From positions 62,001 through 126,000 of the forward strand of contig NZ_QMFA01000002.1 of the NCBI RefSeq assembly GCF_003285005.1: a DNA stretch of 64,000 nt, written 5' to 3'. Below, in pieces: positions 54,407 through 62,392 of the stretch. The position numbers and the translations under genes were made by a program. Position 1 is the stretch's first letter. The number at the start of each line of letters is the position of its first letter. The notes below the pieces were generated by a model. It searched no databases. It was not told where the DNA came from and saw nothing but the letters and a program-made list of their open reading frames with translations. This stretch comes from Paenibacillus sp. YN15. Lineage in GTDB: Bacteria; Bacillota; Bacilli; Paenibacillales; NBRC-103111.

Positions 54407-56125
54407 ATGTCTGAATCGGCATATGAAAAATTCGAGCCGCTAACAAACGCCCGGCTGGTGCTGGGCTATTTGACGTCGATGGTGGACGGGAAAATCGACA
54501 ACCTGCCCTATTGGCTTATTTTGCCCCATAAAAAACCGGCTGAAGCGGCCCATTGCCGGGTGGATGACGCAGAGCTGGTAGGCTCCTGGTACGAGGCCAT
54601 TGACGCCGTCCGCACCATGCTGGACACAGAGGAGGGCGCGGCGGTTCAGAACTCCTTCCGCAGGCATGTTTTGAAATCCTGGGGCGAGCACGGCTTGCGC
54701 TTTCATGAGCCCTATCCGTGGACGCATACCATGCATAGCTCTTTTCACGAGATGGGCTATATTCTTCCGGCCTTGAACCGGATGGTAGAGCGTGATCCCG
54801 GCGATGCCGAAGCGGAAAAACGGGCCTCCGAGCTGGTCAGAGGGCTGCGTTCACTGGTCATCGAACGGAAGGTCAGAACCTTCTGGTCAGGGGATTATGA
54901 AGAGAAGGAGCCCATCTACGAATTTCCCAATGATGTTTATCTGCAAGAGGGCGGCTTCGATCTGACGAGACATACCGGCCGGGGTGAACAAGCCATCCGC
55001 AATGCCATCATGCTCCATTCTCTGGTGAGAAGATATGAAATTGCCTGCGACGAGGTTGCTCTTGATCTGGCGGTTGGCCTGGCCAACCATCTGCTGGGGC
55101 CGGCGCGTTACTTCAATTACCAGATGGCCTTCTTCGGCCATGTTCACTCTGCCGGCTGGGTGGCGTCCGGTCTGGTGCGGCTTGGCCGGGTTACCGGCAG
55201 CAAACGCTACATCACCGCAGGCAAAGGGATTTATGATTATATCCGTTCCTTGTCCTCCTCCTTCGGCTGGGTTCCCGAATATGCCCAATGGCATCCGGTG
55301 CATGAGGAGCATTGCGAAACCTGCTGCATTAAGGATATGATTGAATGTGCCAATGAATTGATTCTGGCCGGATATGAGGAATACTGGCAGGATATGACCC
55401 TGTTTGCCCGCAATCAGCTGGTGGAAAATCAGGTCAAGGTTTCCTCGTATGTGGTTACGGACAATACCCGGCCTGACGACAGCGATGCGGGCATCACCTA
55501 CAGAGAGATTGACAAAAGAATGATCGGCGGCTTTACCGGAGGCTCCCTGGTTAACTCGATTTCCCTGTCCAAGTTCCGCTCCATTGCCGGCTGCTGCGTC
55601 GGTATGGCTCCGGTAGCGCTGGAAATCGTCTGGAACCGCTCGGTGGAGTTCCGTTCGGGGACGGTTTTTGTCAATATGCCGGTGGATAAGGAGCTGGAGC
55701 AGGCTGCGGTGACGATGGATTATCCCCAGTCAGGCCGCATCACGGTTACGGCGAAGCAGGATTGTCATGTGGCCATCCGGACCTATCCTTGGATGGGGAA
55801 GCAGCTGCGGGCGACAATGGACGGGAAGGCATGTGTCCCACGGATGGAGGGCGATCTGGCCGTATTCCGCAATGTAGCGGCGGGGACCCTCATTGAGCTG
55901 GAGCATCCCTTGGAGACTGTGGTGGCAAAAGAGGTTGTGCGGGGCGAGGAATATTCCGTCTCGTGGAGAGGCTGCGATGTGGTCGATATTTTCCCGCGGG
56001 GGGAGCATCTGCGGCTGTACCAGCGGGACTTGCGCCAGCCCAAGTTCTACCCGTCTGCGGAGGATGTGAGCTTTACCGGCGCGGCCAATTACGGCCCTAC
56101 CCAGCAGACGAAGCCCAAAGCCTAA
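54407..56125 (+). CDS. GH127/GH146-like (DUF1680 superfamily) glycosidase homologue
   Basis: 572 residues, ATG behind GGAGGGATCA. No signal peptide: cytoplasmic. An (alpha/alpha) barrel (SFHEMGYILPALNR, LQEGGFDLTRHTGRGEQAI, GHVHSAGWVASGLVRLGRVT) is followed by a beta domain. Key residues match the zinc-thiolate site of beta-L-arabinofuranosidases: Glu304-Thr-Cys306 in HCETCC and Cys396-Cys397 in AGCCVGMAP. Those enzymes use Cys as nucleophile. Overall similarity to HypBA1-type enzymes seems low, so it may be a separate subfamily. Next to an AraC regulator and an importer. Confidence 0.65.
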   Translation: MSESAYEKFEPLTNARLVLGYLTSMVDGKIDNLPYWLILPHKKPAEAAHCRVDDAELVGSWYEAIDAVRTMLDTEEGAAVQNSFRRHVLKSWGEHGLRFHEPYPWTHTMHSSFHEMGYILPALNRMVERDPGDAEAEKRASELVRGLRSLVIERKVRTFWSGDYEEKEPIYEFPNDVYLQEGGFDLTRHTGRGEQAIRNAIMLHSLVRRYEIACDEVALDLAVGLANHLLGPARYFNYQMAFFGHVHSAGWVASGLVRLGRVTGSKRYITAGKGIYDYIRSLSSSFGWVPEYAQWHPVHEEHCETCCIKDMIECANELILAGYEEYWQDMTLFARNQLVENQVKVSSYVVTDNTRPDDSDAGITYREIDKRMIGGFTGGSLVNSISLSKFRSIAGCCVGMAPVALEIVWNRSVEFRSGTVFVNMPVDKELEQAAVTMDYPQSGRITVTAKQDCHVAIRTYPWMGKQLRATMDGKACVPRMEGDLAVFRNVAAGTLIELEHPLETVVAKEVVRGEEYSVSWRGCDVVDIFPRGEHLRLYQRDLRQPKFYPSAEDVSFTGAANYGPTQQTKPKA

Positions 56126-56155
56126 GAAATTGCGGGAGGAAAGGAGCCGGAGTCC

Positions 56156-57028
56156 ATGGCCGAGCACAGGAGCGAGCATATTGTATATGGGAATCCTCTG
56201 CAGCCGGTCAGGGTGCTGCATGAATTCCGGAATGAGCGGGTGGCGGGAGAATGGCATTATCACCATGAATTGGAGCTGATCGCCATTGTCCGGGGTGAAT
56301 TCAGTATTTACACCAAGGACAAGGTATTCCATTTATCCGCCGGGGATGTAGCCATTATCGGCTCCTTCGAGCCGCATCATTCCTTCAAGGAGGAAGGGGT
56401 GATGGAGTATATCGTGCTGCAGTTCGACATCTTCAAGTTTCTGGGCCAGGATATGGTGCCGTATATGAAATATTTCACAGAAGCCGGACGCTTGTACAGC
56501 AAGCTCAACTCTGTTTTTGCGGCAAATCCGGAGGTCAAAAATCAGGTGTTCGCCCATATCCATGAAATTGCCGCGGAGTATACCCGAAGGCAAAAAGGCT
56601 ATGAAATTGCCATTCACAGCCTGATTTGCAGAATTATTCTGGTGCTGCTGCGCAATGACGCCAGCTTCCCGCCGGACGCTGAGAATGACGGGCAGAGGGC
56701 GAAGCTGGTGCCTGTTCTGGACTACATAGAAAAAAACATCAGCGGCAGGATAGATATGAAGGAAGCGGCTCAAATGATGAACCTGGATTATTTCTACTTT
56801 GGCAAGGTTTTTAAGAGGATCATGGGGAAAACCTTCATCGAGCATGTGAATTCCAGAAGAATTGCCAACGCGGAGCTGATTCTGTTGACCCGGGATGTGT
56901 CTGTTTTGGAAACGGCTTCTCTGGTGGGTATGCCGAATATGACAAATTTTTATAAAATTTTCCATAAATATAATAAATGCTCTCCCAAGGAGTTCCGAAA
57001 GAGACTTCTCTGCACAGTGAAATCATAA
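56156..57028 (+). CDS. AraC-family regulator with cupin sensor domain
   Basis: 290 residues, ATG after GGGAGGAAAGGAG. Cupin part (1-120) with WHYHHELELIAIVRGEF and LSAGDVAIIGSFEPHH; AraC helix-turn-helices at about 185-285 (AAQMMNLDYFYFGKVFKRIM, ASLVGMPNMTNFYKIFHKYN). Probably senses an intracellular sugar and controls the GH127-like gene before it or the importer after it. Confidence 0.9.
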   Translation: MAEHRSEHIVYGNPLQPVRVLHEFRNERVAGEWHYHHELELIAIVRGEFSIYTKDKVFHLSAGDVAIIGSFEPHHSFKEEGVMEYIVLQFDIFKFLGQDMVPYMKYFTEAGRLYSKLNSVFAANPEVKNQVFAHIHEIAAEYTRRQKGYEIAIHSLICRIILVLLRNDASFPPDAENDGQRAKLVPVLDYIEKNISGRIDMKEAAQMMNLDYFYFGKVFKRIMGKTFIEHVNSRRIANAELILLTRDVSVLETASLVGMPNMTNFYKIFHKYNKCSPKEFRKRLLCTVKS

Positions 57029-57053
57029 ACCCGCCTCATTCCCTTCACCTTCA

Positions 57054-57082
57054 AGTACCGCTATGGGCGGTGCTTTTTTTTC
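57054..57082 (+). terminator. Rho-independent terminator
   Basis: AGTACCGC/GCGGTGCT stem, TATGG loop, then a run of T to 57082. Confidence 0.85.
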
Positions 57083-57102
57083 GTCGCTGCTCCCCAGCAA
57101 AA

Positions 57103-57120
57103 ATAAAACGGTTACAAAAA
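57103..57120 (+). promoter_or_regulatory. cre-like half site upstream of third importer
   Basis: AATAAAACGGTTACAAAA: CG followed by GTTACA matches the right half of a CcpA site and parallels ACCGCTTACAAAAA at 29490-29503. About 95 bases before the permease start. Confidence 0.35.
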
Positions 57121-57211
57121 TAATTTAAGATAGTACATTTTTTTTGGATACGGGTCAGGATAAAATGAAGACAACAGAAGAGAAAGATCATTACAACAGG
57201 GAGATGAGGGA

Positions 57212-58162
57212 ATGAAAACGGTTTTAAGCAGCCCGGGAGGGCTGGAGAGAGTGAAAAAAAAGAGGCGTTTTGTCCAGAATCTGAAAAGAGATGCACTTTT
57301 GTATGCTCTGCTGCTGCTGCCTCTGGCGTATATTGCCATTTTCAAATATGCTCCCATCTATGGCTTGTTGATGGCTTTCCAGGATTACAATATTTTCAAG
57401 GGGATCAGCGGCAGCAAGTGGGTAGGAATGGAGGTATTCCAGTTTATCTTCGCGCAAAACGCCTTCTACCGCGCCCTGAAGAACACGCTGGTGCTGAATC
57501 TGCTGGACCTGATTGCCGGATTCCCGGCGCCGATTCTGCTGGCGCTTTTGCTCAACGAATTGAAGCAGGCCAAATTCAAGAAAATGACGCAAACGGTGCT
57601 GTATCTGCCTCACTTTCTGTCTTGGGTTATTGTCGGCGGTATGGTCTATCTGATGTTCTCCAACATTGGTATGGTCAACAACCTCCTGGAGAGCCTCGGC
57701 ATGGAGAGGATCGGCTTTTTGTCGCAGAAGGTGCCTTGGCTCGTCACTTATATCGGCGTTGGCATATGGCATGGCATCGGCTGGGGCACGATCATCTATC
57801 TGGCGGCCATGACCGGAATCAACAGGGAATTATATGAGGCCTCCGATATTGACGGCTGTACCCGAATCCGCAAAATGTGGCATATTACGCTGCCCGGCAT
57901 CAGGCAAACCATTGTAATTCTCTTGATTCTCCAGATTGGCCGGATGGTGTCCATCGGATTCGACCGCCCCTATGTATTGGGGAATTCCCTGGTCGGCGAA
58001 TATTCAGATGTAATCAGTACCTATGTATACCGAATCGGTATTGGCTCGGGAGATTTCTCCCAGGCGACAGCGGTGGGCCTGTTCCAATCTGTGGTTGGTC
58101 TCGTCCTGTTGATCGCCGCCAACTTTGTTGCCAAAAAACTGGGTGAGGATGGGATATGGTGA
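57212..58162 (+). CDS. ABC sugar importer permease, LplB type
   Basis: 316 residues, ATG behind GGGAGATGAGGG. Six helices after a basic N-terminus (KKKRRFVQNLKRD); EAA-like loop ELYEASDIDGCTRIRKMWHI. First gene of the third importer set. Overlaps the next permease by seven bases. Confidence 0.92.
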   Translation: MKTVLSSPGGLERVKKKRRFVQNLKRDALLYALLLLPLAYIAIFKYAPIYGLLMAFQDYNIFKGISGSKWVGMEVFQFIFAQNAFYRALKNTLVLNLLDLIAGFPAPILLALLLNELKQAKFKKMTQTVLYLPHFLSWVIVGGMVYLMFSNIGMVNNLLESLGMERIGFLSQKVPWLVTYIGVGIWHGIGWGTIIYLAAMTGINRELYEASDIDGCTRIRKMWHITLPGIRQTIVILLILQIGRMVSIGFDRPYVLGNSLVGEYSDVISTYVYRIGIGSGDFSQATAVGLFQSVVGLVLLIAANFVAKKLGEDGIW

Positions 58163-59052
58163 CTATGGCGAAAACGATGCGCAAGCGAAAAAAGATAAGT
58201 GTCGCGGATATCCTGATTATTGCCTTCATTGTAGCATTATGCTTCACATGTATTGTTCCGTTTCTGCATATGATTGCGCTTTCCCTTAGCTCCAACGAAG
58301 CGATTGTGGCCCAGTTGGTAGGATTGTGGCCGGTAGGATTCACAACCTTAACCTACAAAACCATTTTGACCGATGTGGAAATGCTGTATACCCTTGGCTA
58401 CAGTATTGTGCTGACGATTTCCTATACGTTGCTGTGTATGTTCCTGACCATTTGCGCGGCGTATCCGTTAACGAAGAAACGGCTGATGGGGAGAAACTTT
58501 TTTTTGTCGGTGCTGGTCTTCACCATGTATTTCAGCGGCGGCCTGATTCCTTCCTATATGCTGATTAAAAATTTGGGTATGATGAATACGGTGTGGAGTC
58601 TGATTCTGCCTGGCGCCATGAGCGTGTTCAACATGATCATCCTGAAGACCTTCTTCACCAATCTTCCGGAGAGTCTGGAGGAATCGGCTGCCATTGACGG
58701 GTGTTCGGATCTGGGCATTCTCATCAAGATTGTGCTTCCCCTCTCGCTGCCTTCCATCGCCACATTGAGCCTTTTCTACGCCGTAGACAGATGGAATGGC
58801 TTCCAGGATGCGCTGTTCTACATCACGAAGAAAAATCTGTATCCCATGCAGTTGAAGCTGTATCAGATTATTTCGGCCAATCAGCAGTTGGACAGCCAGC
58901 AAGGGGGAGAGGGCGGCGCCAGCGCCTTCATTGTGCCCGAATCGCTTAAGGCGGCCAGCGTCATGTTCACCACCGTCCCGATTCTGCTGGTTTATCCCAA
59001 ACTGCAGAAGTACTTCGTGGATGGCGTGATGACAGGAGCAATCAAGGGCTGA
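58156..59052 (+). CDS. ABC sugar importer permease, LplC (YtcP) type
   Basis: 298 residues, ATG 58156 inside the end of the previous gene, behind GTGAGGATGGG. Six helices, EAA-like loop ESLEESAAIDGCSDLGILIK, tail GVMTGAIKG. Heterodimer partner of the 57212 product. Confidence 0.92.
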   Translation: MVTMAKTMRKRKKISVADILIIAFIVALCFTCIVPFLHMIALSLSSNEAIVAQLVGLWPVGFTTLTYKTILTDVEMLYTLGYSIVLTISYTLLCMFLTICAAYPLTKKRLMGRNFFLSVLVFTMYFSGGLIPSYMLIKNLGMMNTVWSLILPGAMSVFNMIILKTFFTNLPESLEESAAIDGCSDLGILIKIVLPLSLPSIATLSLFYAVDRWNGFQDALFYITKKNLYPMQLKLYQIISANQQLDSQQGGEGGASAFIVPESLKAASVMFTTVPILLVYPKLQKYFVDGVMTGAIKG

Positions 59053-59173
59053 TGGGAGAAAGGCGATGATGAAGGGGGGTGGTTGCCAGGCTGGCAGACA
59101 AGGGATGTTAATGAAGCAAGGAATTTACGGCATGGAAAATTTCTGTGAATTCAACTTGAAAAGGTGGGTAAAC

Positions 59174-60787
59174 ATGAACACAAACATGAAAAAAGCTGCA
59201 GTAATTGTGCTGGGTTCCGCTCTCTTGAGCAGTGTGGTGGCAGGCTGTGGAAGTGATGACAAGAAGAATGGAGAGACGGCATCCCCGGGGGCGTCAACCG
59301 CTGCATCGGCAGCACCCTCCGGTCCCCCTGTCACCTTGACGGTGGAAGTGTTTGACAGAGGGGTTCAGGGACAGCCTGACTTGAATAACAATACCTGGAC
59401 CCGGTATGTCAATGAGAAATTCGGCAAGCCCAACAATGCCATTGTAAAATTTGTGCCTGTGCCCCGCTCCCAGGAAGTAGAAAAGCTGAACGTGATGATG
59501 GCCGCCGGGGAAGCGCCGGATATTTCCTTCACCTATGACGGCACGACAGTAACCCGCTATGCCAGATCCGACGGATTGTATGTTCTGGATGAGCTGCTGG
59601 AGAAGCACGGCAAGCAATTGAAGGCCTATCTGGGTGAAGAGGTTCTGGCCTACGGAAAGAGCGACGGCAAGCAAATCTCCATTCCGGCCAAACGGACGCT
59701 GGTTGCCTGGAACGGTTTGTTCATCCGCAAGGATTGGCTGGATAAGCTGGGTATGCCGGTTCCCACCAACCGGGATGAATTGTATAACACGCTGGTTGCC
59801 TTCCGCGATAAGAATCCCGGCAATGTGAAGGGCGTTGTTCCGTGGGTAACCGGGAGCATCGGGATGAACTACAGCTTCGGCAACCTGACAGACTCCTTCC
59901 TGGCTCCCATGTCGGAGGAGGAATTCGCTACCACCCCCAAGTGGCTAAAGCCTGGCTACAAGGATGGACTCAAGTGGATCAACAAGCTGTACAACGAGAA
60001 GCTGATTAGCCCGGACTTTGCGCTGGATAAGACGCTGAAGCAAGCGGATGCCGATGTGACGACTGGCAAGGCAGGCTTCTTTGGCGCCAACTGGGACTAC
60101 CTGCTGACGCAAAAAATACGTGATGGCTTGAAGCAAAATGCGCCGGACGCCAACTTTGTCCCGGTGGATACCTTCAAAAACGCGGAAGGCAAATATCCGA
60201 AGGTGGTCTACGATGCCAACGGCGTATTCTCTTTCATTCCGAAGACCAGTAAAAATGCCGAGCTGGCTGTCAAGTACCTGAACTGGATGGCGGACCCGGA
60301 AGTGCTGTTCTTCCTGCAATACGGCCAGGAGGGCGTCAACCACAAAATGGTGAACGGCATTCCCCAAGGGATTCAGCAAACCGGCGACAATATGCAAATG
60401 AGCAATCTGAATCTGGATTATACCCTGGTTGTAAACGGCGCGGAGATGGGCGATCTGGAGAAGAACATCAAGGCCTATGCGGCAGCTTTGTCAGGCGGAG
60501 ATTCGAGCTATGAGAAGCTGGCGGTGGATTCCTATAAGATCAATACGACAGACGGGTATGTGAACTTCTACTATGGCATTCCGAACGAAGCCAACCTCAA
60601 GCTAGGCAGAACAGTGGGCGATCTGGACAAGCAAATGATGGAGCGGCTGATTGTATGCAAGCCGGCAGAGTTCGATGCCCTGTATGACAGTCTGGTGAAA
60701 GAGTACATGAACGCCGGCGGCAAGGCGATTCAGGAGGAAAACATCAAGAACTACAGAGCCGTAATCGCCTCGAGACAGAAGAAATAA
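59174..60787 (+). CDS. ABC sugar importer solute-binding lipoprotein
   Basis: 537 residues from ATG 59174 behind AAAAGGTGGG; the frame opens upstream at 59066 but that part has no signal-like character. Lipobox VVAGC (Cys near 25). LplA-like fold with MMAAGEAPDISFTYD, WLDKLGMPVPTNRDELYN and long C-terminal helices. Serves the permeases just upstream. A hairpin at 60820-60864 ends the transcript. Confidence 0.92.
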   Translation: MNTNMKKAAVIVLGSALLSSVVAGCGSDDKKNGETASPGASTAASAAPSGPPVTLTVEVFDRGVQGQPDLNNNTWTRYVNEKFGKPNNAIVKFVPVPRSQEVEKLNVMMAAGEAPDISFTYDGTTVTRYARSDGLYVLDELLEKHGKQLKAYLGEEVLAYGKSDGKQISIPAKRTLVAWNGLFIRKDWLDKLGMPVPTNRDELYNTLVAFRDKNPGNVKGVVPWVTGSIGMNYSFGNLTDSFLAPMSEEEFATTPKWLKPGYKDGLKWINKLYNEKLISPDFALDKTLKQADADVTTGKAGFFGANWDYLLTQKIRDGLKQNAPDANFVPVDTFKNAEGKYPKVVYDANGVFSFIPKTSKNAELAVKYLNWMADPEVLFFLQYGQEGVNHKMVNGIPQGIQQTGDNMQMSNLNLDYTLVVNGAEMGDLEKNIKAYAAALSGGDSSYEKLAVDSYKINTTDGYVNFYYGIPNEANLKLGRTVGDLDKQMMERLIVCKPAEFDALYDSLVKEYMNAGGKAIQEENIKNYRAVIASRQKK

Positions 60788-60819
60788 TTTGCGCATCGTA
60801 TGTACATCCCATGATCCGC

Positions 60820-60864
60820 ATACGGATAAGCCGGCGATGGTTGTTCATCGGGGCTTATCCGTAT
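60820..60864 (+). terminator. large hairpin after third binding-protein gene
   Basis: A 13-bp stem ATACGGATAAGCC/GGCTTATCCGTAT with an inner CGATG/CATCG pair. Weak T-run (TGCTATT), so terminator or stability element. Confidence 0.65.
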
Positions 60865-60925
60865 TGCTATTCCCGAAAAGTTTCGCTATGATTTGAAGGA
60901 ATCTATGTGGTCAGGAGGAATCCCC

Positions 60926-62377
60926 ATGTACAAGGTCATGATTGTGGATGATGAGTTATGGGCGATTAGAGGAATCCGCAATGCCTTTGACTGGGAAAAA
61001 TACGGTTTTGAAATAACGGGGCAATTTACAAGCTCTTCAAAGGCATGGGAGTCCATATGTGCAGAGAAACCGGATTTGGTGTTCACCGATATCAGGATGC
61101 CGGGCATGTCCGGACTTGATCTGATCAAGAAGACCAAGGAGCAAGGTCTGGATGTGGAATTTGTCATCGTAAGCGGCTTTGCGGAGTTTGAATATGCCCA
61201 GGAAGCCTTGCGCTACGGCGCGCTGGATTATTTCCTGAAGCCTGTGGATATTGACCTGGCCGACCAGTTAATCGGGAAGCTGGCCCTCTACTTTTCCAAG
61301 AAAAGGGACGCCCGCAACAATCTGCTTCTGGAAGCGCTAACTTCGTCGGATCAGGGGGAGTTAAGGAGTCTGGTTCCGCAGCTGTTCGACTGTGCGAATG
61401 AATGCTATTACCGCGTCCTGGTTCTCTATTTTGACCATGAGAGCAAGGATTTCCGCGGACTGGGCTGTTTGGAGGACAGGCCGGTATATGCCTTGAAGGT
61501 TGAATCAGGGCCCCGGAAGATCCTGTATGTTCTGAAGGCGGAAGAGCGCACAGAGGTGGAGATGCGCTGCGAGGGCATAGCCCTGCAAGGATCAGGCATC
61601 AGCGCGGCGGGAATGAGCGGCGTCTCCAGCCAATATGAGCATATCGGCAAGCTGATCAAGGAAGCGGATCTGGCGGCCTCGCATTTTTTTATCGGGGGAG
61701 AAGCGGAGCTTTTTCAGTATGAGCCGAAGCTTCATCTGGTGAAGCCCTGCCTTGAAGGGATTCAGAGCATCGTTCAGAGGAGGGCGTTGGAGGGAACGGG
61801 AGAGGTTATGGCCGACCTGACCGCCTATTTCAAGAAACACCGGCTGGGGATGGATGAAGTGGTCTATTTGTGGAATCAGTCGGTCAGCTTGCTGGTTGGC
61901 TCCTATTATGAGGAAGTAAAGGATATGGAGCTGGAGTTTCTGAACTATTCCGAAATTAAGGAGCGGTTCGAGAATTTTGAGTCGCTGTGCAGTTTTTTGC
62001 AGGATGTTCTTGCCTACATCAGGCAAAGGAGCAACCGTTCCTTGCAGGAAGGGGATATCCAATCCTGCTTCAACCGGCTGATCGCCTATATTGACCAACA
62101 CTTTGAGCAGAAATTGTATCTGAAGGATTTGTCCGCCCAATTCTTTATTAACCAGGTATATTGCTGCCAATTGTTCAAGAAGAATCTGGGGAAAACCTTC
62201 TCGGAATATGTGACGGAGCTGCGGATCAGGAAAGCTTGCGAGCTTCTGGAGCAGACTGCCATGTCCATTGAGGAGATTGCCATTGGAACCGGATTTGCGG
62301 ATTATTACTATTTCAATAAGGTGTTCAAGAAGGAATGCGGGACGACGCCCACTAAATTCAGGAAAAAGCTGATGTGA
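60926..62377 (+). CDS. YesN-type response regulator (REC plus AraC)
   Basis: 483 residues from ATG 60926 behind CAGGAGGAA. Receiver domain with Asp55 (LVFTDIRMP) and Lys in DYFLKPVDI; long middle domain; AraC helix-turn-helices at about 390-480 (LSAQFFINQVYCCQLFKKNL, IGTGFADYYYFNKVFKKECG). Here the regulator precedes the kinase, the reverse of the 26-29 kb pair. Likely activates the third importer. Confidence 0.92.
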   Translation: MYKVMIVDDELWAIRGIRNAFDWEKYGFEITGQFTSSSKAWESICAEKPDLVFTDIRMPGMSGLDLIKKTKEQGLDVEFVIVSGFAEFEYAQEALRYGALDYFLKPVDIDLADQLIGKLALYFSKKRDARNNLLLEALTSSDQGELRSLVPQLFDCANECYYRVLVLYFDHESKDFRGLGCLEDRPVYALKVESGPRKILYVLKAEERTEVEMRCEGIALQGSGISAAGMSGVSSQYEHIGKLIKEADLAASHFFIGGEAELFQYEPKLHLVKPCLEGIQSIVQRRALEGTGEVMADLTAYFKKHRLGMDEVVYLWNQSVSLLVGSYYEEVKDMELEFLNYSEIKERFENFESLCSFLQDVLAYIRQRSNRSLQEGDIQSCFNRLIAYIDQHFEQKLYLKDLSAQFFINQVYCCQLFKKNLGKTFSEYVTELRIRKACELLEQTAMSIEEIAIGTGFADYYYFNKVFKKECGTTPTKFRKKLM

Positions 62378-62392
62378 TCGGAGCGGGGAAGC

